Positions 1 through 8,320 of a DNA stretch of 9,068 nt are shown piece by piece. The stretch comes from HGM04593 sp045647745 (GTDB lineage Bacteria; Bacteroidota; Bacteroidia; Bacteroidales; Bacteroidaceae), in NCBI GenBank assembly GCA_045647745.1, contig JAZRMQ010000048.1:1-9068 (forward strand), given 5' to 3'. Below the pieces are notes generated by a model that did no database searches, was not told the origin of the DNA, and was given only the letters and a program-made list of their open reading frames with translations. Numbering within the stretch: the first letter of the stretch is position 1; every line of letters begins with the position of its first letter. Position numbers and translations under genes: made by a program.

Positions 1-1551
1 CTTCACAACCCCTCTTACGAGCAGCTTTTCGCAGAGGAGACAAAGCCCGGTCTTGAGGGTTTTGAAGTAGGTCAGGTTACAGAGCTTGGCGCAGTAAACG
101 TAATGACAGGTGTTTACACAGGTCGTTCTCCTAAGGATAAGTTCATCGTTAAGGATGCTACTTCAGAGAACACTGTATGGTGGACATCAGAGGAGTACAA
201 GAACGACAACAAGCCTGTTACAACAGAGGCTTGGAACGCTTTGAAGGAGATTGCTACAAAGGAGCTCTCTAACAAGAAGTTGTTCGTTGTTGACGCATTC
301 TGCGGTGCTAACCCTGCAACACGTTTGAAAGTTCGTTTCATTATGGAGGTTGCTTGGCAGGCTCACTTTGTAACAAATATGTTCATCCGTCCAACAGCTG
401 AGGAGCTTGCAGCATTCGGCGAGCCCGATTTCGTTGTTTACAACGCATCAAAGGCAGCAGTTGAGAACTACAAAGAGCTCGGTTTGAACTCAGAGACAGC
501 AGTTGTATTCAACTTGACATCAAAAGAGCAGATTATCCTCAACACTTGGTATGGTGGTGAGATGAAGAAGGGTATGTTCTCAATGATGAACTACTACTTG
601 CCACTCCAAGGCATCGCTTCAATGCACTGCTCTGCAAACACTAACGAGAAGGGCGAGACAGCTATCTTCTTCGGTTTGTCCGGTACAGGTAAGACAACTC
701 TTTCTACCGATCCAAAGCGTATGCTTATCGGTGACGACGAGCACGGTTGGGACGACGACTCAGTGTTCAACTTCGAGGGCGGTTGCTACGCAAAGGTTAT
801 CAACCTCGACAAGGAGAGCGAGCCAGACATCTTCAATGCCATCAAGCGCGACGCACTTCTTGAGAACGTAACAGTTGATGCTAACGGCAAGATTAACTTC
901 GCCGACAAGAGCGTTACAGAGAACACTCGTGTATCTTACCCAATCAACCACATCAACAACATCAAGCCCGGTTCAATGGCAGCTCCTGCAAAGAAGGTTA
1001 TCTTCTTGTCAGCTGACGCGTTCGGTGTATTGCCTCCAGTTTCTATCTTGAACCCAGAGCAGACACAGTACTACTTCCTCAGCGGCTTCACCGCTAAGTT
1101 GGCTGGTACAGAGCGCGGTATCACCGAGCCTACTCCAACATTCTCAGCTTGCTTCGGTGCTGCATTCTTGAGCTTCCACACAACAAAGTATGGCGAGGAG
1201 TTGGTTAAGAAGATGGAGAAGAACGGTGCTAAGGCTTACCTCGTTAACACAGGTTGGAACGGTACAGGCAAGCGTATCTCAATCAAGGATACACGTGGTA
1301 TCATCGACGCTATCCTCGATGGCTCAATCGATACAGCTCCTACAAAGGTTATCCCTCACTTCAACTTTGTTGTTCCAACAGAGTTGCCCGGTGTTGACCC
1401 TGCAATCCTCGACCCACGCGACACTTATGCTGACGCAGCTCAGTGGGAGGAGAAAGCTGTTGACTTGGCAGGTCGTTTCATCAAGAACTTCACCAAGTAC
1501 ACAGGCAACGAGGCTGGTAAGGCTCTTGTTGCAGCAGGTCCAAAGCTCTAA
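1..1551 (+). CDS. pckA: Phosphoenolpyruvate carboxykinase (ATP), 5'-truncated by window edge
   Basis: Interconverts oxaloacetate + ATP and phosphoenolpyruvate + CO2 + ADP in the cytosol. In anaerobic Bacteroidales it often runs in the carboxylating direction toward succinate (family knowledge). The frame is open from base 1, giving 516 residues; the true start is outside, roughly 20 residues upstream, and the ATG at 103 is internal. Visible motifs, numbered from base 1: substrate-binding GRSPKDK (41-47), metal ligands K190 and H209, P-loop GLSGTGKTT (225-233, K231), GDDEHGWD with D246, and ENTR with R310. Each sits exactly 23 below its E. coli counterpart (K213, H232, K254, D269, R333), so all key residues are present with no indels between them. 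Codon use is strongly biased, as expected for a highly expressed gene. A strong terminator follows the stop. Confidence 0.97.
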   Translation, partial: LHNPSYEQLFAEETKPGLEGFEVGQVTELGAVNVMTGVYTGRSPKDKFIVKDATSENTVWWTSEEYKNDNKPVTTEAWNALKEIATKELSNKKLFVVDAFCGANPATRLKVRFIMEVAWQAHFVTNMFIRPTAEELAAFGEPDFVVYNASKAAVENYKELGLNSETAVVFNLTSKEQIILNTWYGGEMKKGMFSMMNYYLPLQGIASMHCSANTNEKGETAIFFGLSGTGKTTLSTDPKRMLIGDDEHGWDDDSVFNFEGGCYAKVINLDKESEPDIFNAIKRDALLENVTVDANGKINFADKSVTENTRVSYPINHINNIKPGSMAAPAKKVIFLSADAFGVLPPVSILNPEQTQYYFLSGFTAKLAGTERGITEPTPTFSACFGAAFLSFHTTKYGEELVKKMEKNGAKAYLVNTGWNGTGKRISIKDTRGIIDAILDGSIDTAPTKVIPHFNFVVPTELPGVDPAILDPRDTYADAAQWEEKAVDLAGRFIKNFTKYTGNEAGKALVAAGPKL

Positions 1552-1573
1552 TAAAGACTTTAACCTAAATATG

Positions 1574-1604
1574 ACGTCTGCCCTTCGTGGGCAGACGTTT
1601 TTTT
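1574..1604 (+). terminator. Rho-independent terminator of pckA
   Basis: A perfect 10-bp stem (1574-1583 with 1589-1598) encloses a TTCGT loop and runs into seven T (1598-1604). It begins 22 bases after the pckA stop. The sequence is a textbook intrinsic terminator. Confidence 0.93.
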
Positions 1605-1614
1605 GTTATCTTCG
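1584..1614 (+). promoter_or_regulatory. Candidate Bacteroidetes-type promoter for the methyltransferase gene
   Basis: TATCTTCG at 1607-1614 matches 7 of 8 positions of the Bacteroidetes -7 box TAnnTTTG. TTCG at 1584-1587 matches 3 of 4 positions of the -33 box TTTG at the usual 19-base spacing. The -33 box would lie in the loop of the pckA terminator. Transcription would start near 1620, leaving an A-rich leader of about 20 bases before the ATG at 1642. Inferred from sequence only. Confidence 0.45.
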
Positions 1615-1641
1615 CAAAAGAAACAAAAAACAAAAACCTTT

Positions 1642-2811
1642 ATGCTCGACACTGCCACAAGAGAATTTATAGCACAGCACCGCAACGACGACGTTCGCGC
1701 ACTTGCGCTACAAGCCAAGCGCTATACCACGGTAGATATCCGCGAGGCTGTCACCCAAATTGAGGGGTGGCAACAGGCACGCGAAAAGCTGCCAACGTGG
1801 TCGGCTGTCGAAGGCATAATCTACCCACCTAAAATCTCAATGGAGCAATGCTCGAGCGAGCACACGGCAAAATACAAAAGCTCTCTTGCATCGGGCAAGC
1901 GTTTTGCCGACCTTACCGGAGGCTTTGGCATTGATTTCAGCTACATTGCACGCGGGTTCAGCGAAGCCTTTTACATTGAGCGCAACGAGCGCCTATGCGA
2001 GATTGCAAAGGCAAATTTCTCGCTGCTCGGGCTTAACCACACAACAGTAATAAACGGCAACAGCGAGGAGCAGCTAACAGCACTGCCACAGCTCGACTGG
2101 CTCTTCATCGACCCCGCAAGACGCGACGGCGACGGCCGCAAAGTAGTAGCCCTCTCCGACTGCGAGCCCAACGTTGTAGAGCTCGAGGAACAGCTTCTGT
2201 CCAAAGCCAAAAAGGTGATGATAAAATGCTCTCCGATGCTCGACATAACAATGGCGTGCCGACAACTGAAGAGCGTGAGCGCAGTGCACATTGTAGCGGT
2301 GAACAACGAGTGTAAAGAACTGCTTTTTATACTGCAAAGCGGCAATGCCGGCACCATTCACTGCGTGAACATATTAAAAGAGTGCGTGCAGGAGTTTACA
2401 TTTACGCAAGACGAGGAGCAGAGCTCCACTGCAACATACAGCAGCGATATTAGCCGCTACCTCTACGAGCCCAATGCAAGTATTCAAAAAGCCGGATGCC
2501 ACAACACCCTTTCGCAACGTTTAGGGCTCAAGAAGCTCCACCCCAACAGCCAGCTTTACACTGCCGACGAATATATCCAACACTTCCCGGGACGAATTTT
2601 CGAGGTTGTCGAGGTGTTGGGATTTTCAAAAGCTGATATAAAAAAGGTACAGGCTCTGCAAAAGGCAAATATCACAGTGAGGAATTTCCCCGAGAGTGTG
2701 CAGCAACTGCGTAAGCGCTTGAAGCTCGCCGACGGAGGCGACAATTACATCTTCGCCACCACCCTTGCCAATGGGAGCAAAGCAATGATTATATGCAATA
2801 AGCGGAAATAA
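1642..2811 (+). CDS. Class I SAM-dependent methyltransferase with THUMP-like C-terminal domain
   Basis: A 389-aa cytosolic protein, probably an RNA methyltransferase; substrate unknown. The helical N-terminus (1-80) leads into a Rossmann methyltransferase core: motif I DLTGGFGID (90-98) for the SAM methionine end, acidic E113 closing strand 2 for the ribose, and motif IV DPARRD (157-162) in place of the DPPY-type catalytic loop. The last ~110 residues (from YLYEPNASIQKAG) resemble the THUMP-like domain found behind this core in Bacteroidetes proteins. ATG 1642 is preferred over an in-frame TTG at 1603, which lies in the T-run of the upstream terminator; the leader is A-rich with no Shine-Dalgarno. 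The final codons and stop lie in a palindromic terminator. A role in rRNA or tRNA modification is inferred from the THUMP-like domain, not shown. Confidence 0.88.
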   Translation: MLDTATREFIAQHRNDDVRALALQAKRYTTVDIREAVTQIEGWQQAREKLPTWSAVEGIIYPPKISMEQCSSEHTAKYKSSLASGKRFADLTGGFGIDFSYIARGFSEAFYIERNERLCEIAKANFSLLGLNHTTVINGNSEEQLTALPQLDWLFIDPARRDGDGRKVVALSDCEPNVVELEEQLLSKAKKVMIKCSPMLDITMACRQLKSVSAVHIVAVNNECKELLFILQSGNAGTIHCVNILKECVQEFTFTQDEEQSSTATYSSDISRYLYEPNASIQKAGCHNTLSQRLGLKKLHPNSQLYTADEYIQHFPGRIFEVVEVLGFSKADIKKVQALQKANITVRNFPESVQQLRKRLKLADGGDNYIFATTLANGSKAMIICNKRK

Positions 2812-2833
2812 ATTTATTTCCGCTTATTTTTTT
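2797..2833 (+). terminator. Palindromic terminator overlapping the methyltransferase stop codon
   Basis: A perfect 32-bp palindrome (2797-2828, arms 2797-2812 and 2813-2828, no spacer) is followed by T (2827-2833). It contains the last two codons and stop (2809-2811) of the methyltransferase gene. The AT-rich centre would open as a loop over a GC-containing stem. It may also act on transcripts arriving from the opposite strand. Confidence 0.88.
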
Positions 2834-2897
2834 ACCATAAAATAACCCCTTTAAGCAAAGGCTGTCGAGCCACTATTCACAGCAAAGCCTTGCAATA

Positions 2898-2922
2898 AAT
2901 CCCCGGCGGTCCGCCGGGGATT
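2898..2922 (-). terminator. GC-rich hairpin terminating the GNAT-parE-coaD-ctpA unit
   Basis: Twelve-base arms (2898-2909 and 2911-2922) are perfectly complementary around one central base, with a CCCCGGCGG core. It begins 4 bases after the ctpA stop on the minus strand. The U-tract on that strand is short and interrupted (ATTTATT). Together with 2797-2833 it separates the convergent units. Confidence 0.8.
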
Positions 2923-2926
2923 ATCT

Positions 2927-4513
2927 TTACTTAGTCATTAATCTTTCAAACTTCTTTTCCTTTATGAGCTCGTATGCCTTCTTGAAAATATCATCACTCT
3001 TATTATAGAGCTTCATAAATAAATCCATATCCCAAAGGTCGCGAGCCACAAGCTGTTTCAGTTGCAATTTCAGTTCGGGAAGCGAACGCTGAAACTCCTC
3101 CTCGCCACCGGCAATCTTCACACTATCCTTAACACCCTGCTCTTTGAGCATCTGAATAAAAGCATCATCAACCTCAAAGCGTTTCTCAAAATCCTCTATC
3201 GTAGGATACTCGGCAAGCAACGCCTCGCGCTTGCCATCGATATAACGTAACGACGCCTGAAGTATACTACCCTTGGCAGCCAACGCACGATGATACTTTG
3301 TATAGCGTGCAGTATCAACCGGCACAAAATAGTCGGGCATAATACCGCCACCGCCGTACACTGGGCGCTGCAAGCGCTTGGTGTAAGTCTTTAGCGAATC
3401 GGGGAAGTGAATCTTGTCGGCGCTTGTCATCTCACCCCTATTATAGCGATTGAGCAGGTCGTCCTCGTACTTAACCGAGTCGTTGTCATAAGGCTTTTGT
3501 ATGCAACGGCCGGTGGGAGTATAATAGCGTGCAATAGTCAAACGAATCATTGAACCGCCGGGCAACTGGAAGGGGCGTTGAACAAGGCCCTTGCCGAATG
3601 TGCGACGACCGACAACAAGGCCACGGTCCCAATCCTGCACAGCACCAGCAAGAATTTCAGAAGCCGAAGCAGATGTCTCGTCGACAATAACAACAAGATT
3701 ACCTTTGCGGAACTTACCCTCGCCCTGCGACAGATAATCGAAACGCGGATTCTTTTTACCCTCGGTATAAACCACCAGCTTTGCTTCATCAATGAGCTCG
3801 CCGGCAATTCCCACCGCAGCAGTGAGATAACCGCCGCCATTGCCGCTAAGGTCGAGTATAAGATTTTTCATTCCACAAGCCTTCAAAGAGTCGAGCTTTG
3901 CCACAAACTCACTGTGGGTCTTTGCACCAAAGGTGTTTATGCGTATATAGCCATTCTTCTTGTCAATCATATATGCCACATCAACAGTCTTTGTGCTTAT
4001 ATCATCACGCACAAGGCTGAAACGTAGCTTACGGTCAATGCCACGGCGCACCACGTCAACATCAACAGCAGTGCCCTTCTCACCACGCAGACGTGTCATA
4101 ATATCGCTACGCTCCATCTTCACGCCCGCAATAGCAGTGTCGTTAACAGCAATAATCCTGTCACCGGGGAGAATTCCGGCACGCTCCGACGGACCATTAG
4201 GAGTTGTCTGAATAACATAAAGAGTATCCGAAACAATATTAAACTGAATACCAATCCCGCCAAACTGCCCTTGCATCTGCTCCAGCAAAGTTTTTGTCTC
4301 TTTTGGGTCGGTGTAGGTTGAGTGAGGGTCGAGAGCTTTCAGCATAGCCTTTATGCCAGCCTCGGAAATCTTCTCTGTATCGGCCTCATCGACATAAAAA
4401 TTTTCAATGATATTGCCGGTGTACATTAGTTTAAGAATGTGCTCCGGCATCTGCTGAGCCTTCATTGACAAGGACAACAGCAATATTGTTGCAAACAGAA
4501 ATATCTTTTTCAT
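2927..4513 (-). CDS. ctpA: Secreted S41 family C-terminal processing peptidase (CtpA/Prc-like)
   Basis: A serine protease acting in the periplasm or envelope, where this family trims or degrades proteins from their C-termini. Start chosen at ATG 4513 (528 aa) because it opens directly on a signal peptide: MKKIFLF, a hydrophobic stretch, then MKA-QQ as likely signal peptidase I site; an ATG two codons upstream (4519) is also possible. The frame stays open to 4585, but that part overlaps the coaD end and is not signal-like. A PDZ domain follows (about 80-170; GIGIQF, GPSERAGILPGDRI). The S41 core shows DETSASASEI with nucleophile S283 and GRRTFGKGLVQ with general base K308, 25 residues apart as in E. 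coli Prc; Q312 completes the site. A C-terminal extension of about 190 residues is lysine/glutamate-rich. Last gene of the unit; substrates unknown. Confidence 0.93.
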   Translation of the reverse strand: MKKIFLFATILLLSLSMKAQQMPEHILKLMYTGNIIENFYVDEADTEKISEAGIKAMLKALDPHSTYTDPKETKTLLEQMQGQFGGIGIQFNIVSDTLYVIQTTPNGPSERAGILPGDRIIAVNDTAIAGVKMERSDIMTRLRGEKGTAVDVDVVRRGIDRKLRFSLVRDDISTKTVDVAYMIDKKNGYIRINTFGAKTHSEFVAKLDSLKACGMKNLILDLSGNGGGYLTAAVGIAGELIDEAKLVVYTEGKKNPRFDYLSQGEGKFRKGNLVVIVDETSASASEILAGAVQDWDRGLVVGRRTFGKGLVQRPFQLPGGSMIRLTIARYYTPTGRCIQKPYDNDSVKYEDDLLNRYNRGEMTSADKIHFPDSLKTYTKRLQRPVYGGGGIMPDYFVPVDTARYTKYHRALAAKGSILQASLRYIDGKREALLAEYPTIEDFEKRFEVDDAFIQMLKEQGVKDSVKIAGGEEEFQRSLPELKLQLKQLVARDLWDMDLFMKLYNKSDDIFKKAYELIKEKKFERLMTK

Positions 4514-4556
4514 AATCATATTTATATTAAAAAAAACACGGAGAGAGAACGAGCAA

Positions 4557-5003
4557 TCATTTGCCGGGCAGCAGCCCCGACACATCCTTGCCGTATCTCA
4601 TAAGCTCGCGCACCACACTGCTGCTCACCGACGAATAACCCGGCTCGCTCACCAGCAGCACAGTGTCAATGCCGCCTAGTTGCTTGTTCACATCGGCAAG
4701 CTCACGCTCATATTCAAAATCCTTTATATTACGCACACCGCGTAGCAGCACATCAGCCCCCACCTCGCGTGCAAAATCCATTGTAAGCCCACTGTATGAG
4801 CGCACCTCGACACGGCTATTGCCCTTATAATAGGCAGCAATCGTTGCCACGCGCTCCTCGGCAGTGGCGCAACCACCCTTCTCGCTGTTGCAACCAACAG
4901 CAATTACCACCTTGTCGAACATCTGTAAAGCACGCTCGACAAGTGAGTGATGACCTATTGTGTAAGGGTCGAACGACCCTGCAAAAAGTGCTGTATGTGG
5001 CAT
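4557..5003 (-). CDS. coaD: Phosphopantetheine adenylyltransferase
   Basis: Transfers AMP from ATP to 4'-phosphopantetheine to make dephospho-CoA, the penultimate step of coenzyme A synthesis, in the cytosol. The 148 residues show the nucleotidyltransferase signature GSFDPYTIGHHS (9-20; T15-x-G17-H18), NSEKGG (39-44) in the place of the substrate-binding lysine loop, LLRGVRN (86-92) with the conserved arginines, FEYERELADVN (96-106), and YSSVSSSVVREL (123-134), equal to the ISSSxVxE end motif. It is slightly shorter than the 159-aa E. coli enzyme, missing only the tail. ATG 5003 lies 6 bases after the parE stop, so the two are surely cotranscribed and may be translationally coupled. Confidence 0.96.
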   Translation of the reverse strand: MPHTALFAGSFDPYTIGHHSLVERALQMFDKVVIAVGCNSEKGGCATAEERVATIAAYYKGNSRVEVRSYSGLTMDFAREVGADVLLRGVRNIKDFEYERELADVNKQLGGIDTVLLVSEPGYSSVSSSVVRELMRYGKDVSGLLPGK

Positions 5004-5009
5004 ATAGTA

Positions 5010-6968
5010 TTAAATTTCTTCGCCGGCCTTATCCTCCTCGACAACAAGGTTGTCAATGATAAAATTCTGGCGCTCCATTGTATTTTTACCCATATAATAG
5101 GCAAGCAAATCCTCTACTTTATCATCTTTGTGCAACTCCACACGTTCCAAGCGCATATCAGGGCCTATAAAATTGCGGAATTCATCGGGTGAAATCTCGC
5201 CAAGACCTTTAAATCGTGTAATCTCGGGGTTGGGCGAAAGTTTTTCAATGGCAGCCAAACGCTCCTCCTCGCTGTAGCAATATATTGTCTCAAAATCACC
5301 TTTATTCTCTTTGCGTTCACCGGCACCCTTTTTGCCACGCGGCAATTTGCGCTTGTTACGCACACGGAACAATGGTGTCTGCAATATATAAACGTGTCCT
5401 TTCTTTATTAGTTCCGGGAAGAACTGCAGGAAGAATGTTATCATCAACAAGCGAATGTGCATTCCATCGACGTCGGCATCAGTAGCCACAATAACTTTGT
5501 TATATCGCAAGCCCTCAAGACCATCCTCAATGTTCAGCGCCGCCTGCAAAAGATTAAACTCCTCGTTCTGATACACCACTACACGACTCAGACCAAAGCA
5601 GTTGAGTGGCTTACCGCGCAAGCTGAACACCGCCTGTGTATTTGCGTCGCGGCTCTTTGTGATTGAACCACTGGCCGAATCACCCTCGGTGATGAAGATA
5701 CAACTCTCTTCCAAGCGGTCGCCCTTGGCATCGTTGTAGTGTATGCGGCAGTCACGCAGTTTGCGGTTGTGAAGATTAACCTTTTTAGCCTTTTCGCGCA
5801 CCTGTTTAGTGAGCCCGGCAAGCTCCTTGCGCTCCTTCTCCGAGGCTGTAATCTTTGCCAAGATAACATCGCTTATCTCGGGGTTCTTATGCAAGAAATT
5901 ATCAAGCTCCTCCTTTATAAAATCGCTGATAAACTTTTTCACGCTCATACTGCCCGCATCGGGAGCAATGGTAGTTGAGCCCAATTTTGTCTTTGTCTGG
6001 CTCTCGAACACAGGCTCCTGAATGTTCACAGCAATAGCAGCCACAATACCATTGCGAATATCGCAATAATCAAAATTCTTGGCCGAGAAGAAATCGTGTA
6101 TAGTCTGCGCAACAAGCTCTTTGAACGCACTTTGGTGCGTACCACCCTGCGAGGTGTGCTGTCCGTTGACAAAAGAGTAATACTCCTCGCCATACTGGTG
6201 GTGTGCGTGTGTGAAAGCAACCTCAATATCCGCACCTTTAAGGTGTATAATGGGGTAAAGAGCCTCGGCTGTCATACGGTCGCTGAGCAGGTCTACAAGA
6301 CCGTTACGCGACAAGATGCGCTTGCCGTTGAACATAATGGCAAGGCCGGTGTTCAGATAGGTGTAGTTGCGCAACAGGGTTTCAATATAAGCATCGCGAT
6401 ATTCAAAATTGCGATACAGAGTATTATCGGGGGTGAACGATATATATGTTCCGTTCTCGTCGTTTGTCTTTTCGGTTGTATCACTCACAAGAATACCCTT
6501 TTCAAATTTTGCAATGCGCACAACACCCTCGCGGTAGCTGCGCACCTCAAAATGGGTACTTGTGGCGTTCACAGCCTTTAGGCCGACACCATTAAGGCCG
6601 ACCGACTTTTGAAACACCTTATCATCGTATTTTGCGCCGGTGTTGAGTTTGCTCACAGCCTGAATCATCATACCCTGCGGGATACCACGACCATAGTCGC
6701 GAACCGTAACAGTGTGATTGTCTATAATATCAATCTCAATGCGCTTGCCAAAGCCCATTTTAAACTCGTCGATACAGTTGTCGACAACCTCTTTGAGCAG
6801 CACATATATACCATCGTCGCTCTGCGAGCCATCGCCCAGCTTACCAATGTACATACCGGGACGCAGACGAATGTGCTCCACGTCACTCAAATGGCGTATA
6901 GAGTCATCGTCATAATTTGCGGCATTTGCTCTATTCTCGTTAAATTCCAAATCTTTTTCTTCGGACAT
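5010..6968 (-). CDS. parE: DNA topoisomerase IV subunit B (type IIA ATPase subunit)
   Basis: The ATPase subunit that pairs with ParC to decatenate daughter chromosomes. The 652 residues cover the full family length. GHKL ATPase: EVVDNCIDE (60-68; base E60, Mg ligand N64), DYGRGIP (91-97), GLNGVGLKAVNA (124-135), and the transducer QTKTKL (324-329) with switch lysine K326. Toprim domain: EGDSASGSI (428-436), DADVDGMHI (497-505), and RFKGLGEI (585-592). I call ParE rather than GyrB because of EGDSASGSI (GyrB usually has EGDSAGGSA) and DYGRGIP for DNGRGIP; a second GyrB-like paralogue elsewhere in the genome would be expected. A basic KRKLPRGKKGAGERKENK stretch (540-557) interrupts the Toprim domain. 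The start is the only good ATG. No clear promoter of its own, so cotranscription with the GNAT gene is likely. Confidence 0.9.
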   Translation of the reverse strand: MSEEKDLEFNENRANAANYDDDSIRHLSDVEHIRLRPGMYIGKLGDGSQSDDGIYVLLKEVVDNCIDEFKMGFGKRIEIDIIDNHTVTVRDYGRGIPQGMMIQAVSKLNTGAKYDDKVFQKSVGLNGVGLKAVNATSTHFEVRSYREGVVRIAKFEKGILVSDTTEKTNDENGTYISFTPDNTLYRNFEYRDAYIETLLRNYTYLNTGLAIMFNGKRILSRNGLVDLLSDRMTAEALYPIIHLKGADIEVAFTHAHHQYGEEYYSFVNGQHTSQGGTHQSAFKELVAQTIHDFFSAKNFDYCDIRNGIVAAIAVNIQEPVFESQTKTKLGSTTIAPDAGSMSVKKFISDFIKEELDNFLHKNPEISDVILAKITASEKERKELAGLTKQVREKAKKVNLHNRKLRDCRIHYNDAKGDRLEESCIFITEGDSASGSITKSRDANTQAVFSLRGKPLNCFGLSRVVVYQNEEFNLLQAALNIEDGLEGLRYNKVIVATDADVDGMHIRLLMITFFLQFFPELIKKGHVYILQTPLFRVRNKRKLPRGKKGAGERKENKGDFETIYCYSEEERLAAIEKLSPNPEITRFKGLGEISPDEFRNFIGPDMRLERVELHKDDKVEDLLAYYMGKNTMERQNFIIDNLVVEEDKAGEEI

Positions 6969-6979
6969 ATATTTTGTCT

Positions 6980-7023
6980 ATTGACAGTGTTTAACTCATT
7001 GACAGGGCAGGAAGCCCCCTGCC
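6980..7023. other. Intergenic GNAT-parE spacer: direct repeats and small hairpin
   Basis: The 69-base gap before parE holds two exact copies of ATTGACAG (6980-6987 and 6998-7005, 18 bases apart) and a 6-bp stem (7006-7011 with 7018-7023, 6-base loop). There is no T-run after the stem, so termination is not suggested. It could be a processing or attenuation structure, or chance. Confidence 0.3.
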
Positions 7024-7037
7024 TGCATACATACTCT

Positions 7038-8171
7038 TTACAGCAAATCTTTTTTAAAGGCGCGACGACGCTTGTGCTGTTCCTTTTCAAAATCGCTCCA
7101 CAGAGTCTGCATCTTTTTATTATCCTCAAGCTCGGGGTTGCTCTCAATATCCACAATACCCATCTCAATATAATGCCCCAACAGCTCATTGAATATCATT
7201 GCAAAAGCGCCCTTGTTCTGATACTCGGGCTTGACGGCAGCAAGCAGAAAATCGAGCCTTTTGGGAGGCTTAATGAAGAGAGCCTTAAGAATGTGCCACC
7301 AGCCGAATGGAAACAGACGACCTTTTGCCTTGCGCAGAGCCTCGGCAAGCGAATAGATGCTTATTCCAAGCGCCACAAGATTATCGTCCTTATCAACCAC
7401 CAACGACAAAAGGCGTAAATCGGCAAAAGGAAGATACATCTTAATATACTGCTGTATCTGCTTTTGAGTGAGCGGAGAGTATCCATAAAGCTCGGCGTAA
7501 CTCTCGTTGCAGAGCTCAAACACCGCCTTGCCATAACGTTTGGCAAGCTCCGAGCGTGATTTAACCTTCACAAGGCTCAACTCAAATTTTTTCTCCACGA
7601 TGGCCGATACGCGCTCAGCCTTTGGCCATTTCTCGCCGGGCACCTTAAACAAGAACTCAACCCAATCGGCATCCTTTATATAGCCCAAGCGCTCAAGATG
7701 TTTGGGATAATAGGGGTGATTATATATTGTAGCCATTGTGCTGAGCCTGTCAAAGCCCTCAATGAGCATACCCTCGGGGTCGAGGTCGGTGAAGCCCAAC
7801 GGGCCCTTAATCTCATTCATTCCACGCTCACGCGCCCACGCCTCGGCAGTAGAGAAGAGAGCGTCGACAACCTCTTCGTCATCAATAAAATCAACCCAAC
7901 CGAAACGAGCAGCCTTCAAGCCCCACTTTTCGTTTGCGCGATTGTTGATGATGGCAGCAATGCGACCAACAATCTTGCCGTCGCGATAGGCAAGAAAATA
8001 GTCGGCCTCGCAGAACTCAAACGCAGCATTGCGGTCTTTGCGCAAAGTATCCATTGCATCCGACAACAGCTCGGGAACAAAATAAGGGTTGCCTTTATAC
8101 AGCTCATAGTTGAAACGGATAAAGCGTTTCAACTGCTTATTAGTGCTTACTTTTACAATCTCTACAGCCAT
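7038..8171 (-). CDS. GNAT-superfamily acyltransferase-like protein, two-domain, function unknown
   Basis: A 377-aa soluble protein, first gene of the minus-strand unit. The N-terminal half (1-190) has a GNAT-like strand FLAYRDGKIVGRIAAIIN (63-80) and the block GPLGFTDLDPEGMLIEGFD followed by MATIYNHPYYP, which I associate with the YghO-type family of uncharacterised acetyltransferase-like proteins (from memory). The C-terminal half carries the better acyl-CoA site: LLAAVKPEYQNKGAFAMIF is motif A with a Q-x-x-G-x-A loop, followed by IESNPELEDNKKMQTLW, the E-x-N...N pattern common in GNATs. The tail is strongly basic (EKEQHKRRRAFKKDLL). The substrate cannot be read from sequence. ATG 8171 is preceded by a plausible promoter. 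Its position ahead of parE may be only transcriptional convenience. Confidence 0.82.
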   Translation of the reverse strand: MAVEIVKVSTNKQLKRFIRFNYELYKGNPYFVPELLSDAMDTLRKDRNAAFEFCEADYFLAYRDGKIVGRIAAIINNRANEKWGLKAARFGWVDFIDDEEVVDALFSTAEAWARERGMNEIKGPLGFTDLDPEGMLIEGFDRLSTMATIYNHPYYPKHLERLGYIKDADWVEFLFKVPGEKWPKAERVSAIVEKKFELSLVKVKSRSELAKRYGKAVFELCNESYAELYGYSPLTQKQIQQYIKMYLPFADLRLLSLVVDKDDNLVALGISIYSLAEALRKAKGRLFPFGWWHILKALFIKPPKRLDFLLAAVKPEYQNKGAFAMIFNELLGHYIEMGIVDIESNPELEDNKKMQTLWSDFEKEQHKRRRAFKKDLL

Positions 8172-8225
8172 TTTCTGTAAAACATTTTGAAATCGTGTAA
8201 AATTACGATTTTATTCGCAAATTCG

Positions 8226-8257
8226 CAAATTTAGAGGGGATTAGGATTTTGTGTAAA
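8226..8257 (-). promoter_or_regulatory. Candidate promoter of the GNAT-parE-coaD-ctpA unit
   Basis: Reading the minus strand, TAAATTTG (8233 to 8226) is a full match to the Bacteroidetes -7 box TAnnTTTG, with TTTA (8257 to 8254) as a 3-of-4 -33 box 20 bases upstream. Transcription would start near 8220, giving a leader of about 48 bases. That leader contains a tandem ATTCGCAA pair (8213-8228, plus-strand reading) and an inverted repeat AATCGT/ACGATT (8191-8196, 8205-8210) that could be an operator or leader hairpin. Confidence 0.5.
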
Positions 8258-8320
8258 AGTTTTTCGCTTGCTATTGTATTTAGCAGCAAAAAAATATACA
8301 CAGCACGCGATGGGGCAATG

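Noticed and set aside
1190..1672. 160-aa plus-strand frame overlapping pckA
   Set aside because: It overlaps the conserved end of pckA in another frame, then crosses a strong terminator and the next gene's start; low-complexity Ser/Leu/Arg composition.
3578..4027. 149-aa plus-strand frame inside ctpA, with similar ones at 6096-6581 and 7698-8180
   Set aside because: All are antisense to genes with intact catalytic motifs and show no domain or start context of their own.
4514..4585. 24-residue N-terminal extension of the ctpA frame
   Set aside because: It overlaps the end of coaD and would bury the clear signal peptide that starts at 4513.
6609..7418. 269-aa plus-strand open frame
   Set aside because: It runs antisense through the 5' end of parE, the spacer and the 3' end of the GNAT gene, both with clear motifs. 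Its product shows no recognisable domain, so it is a shadow frame.
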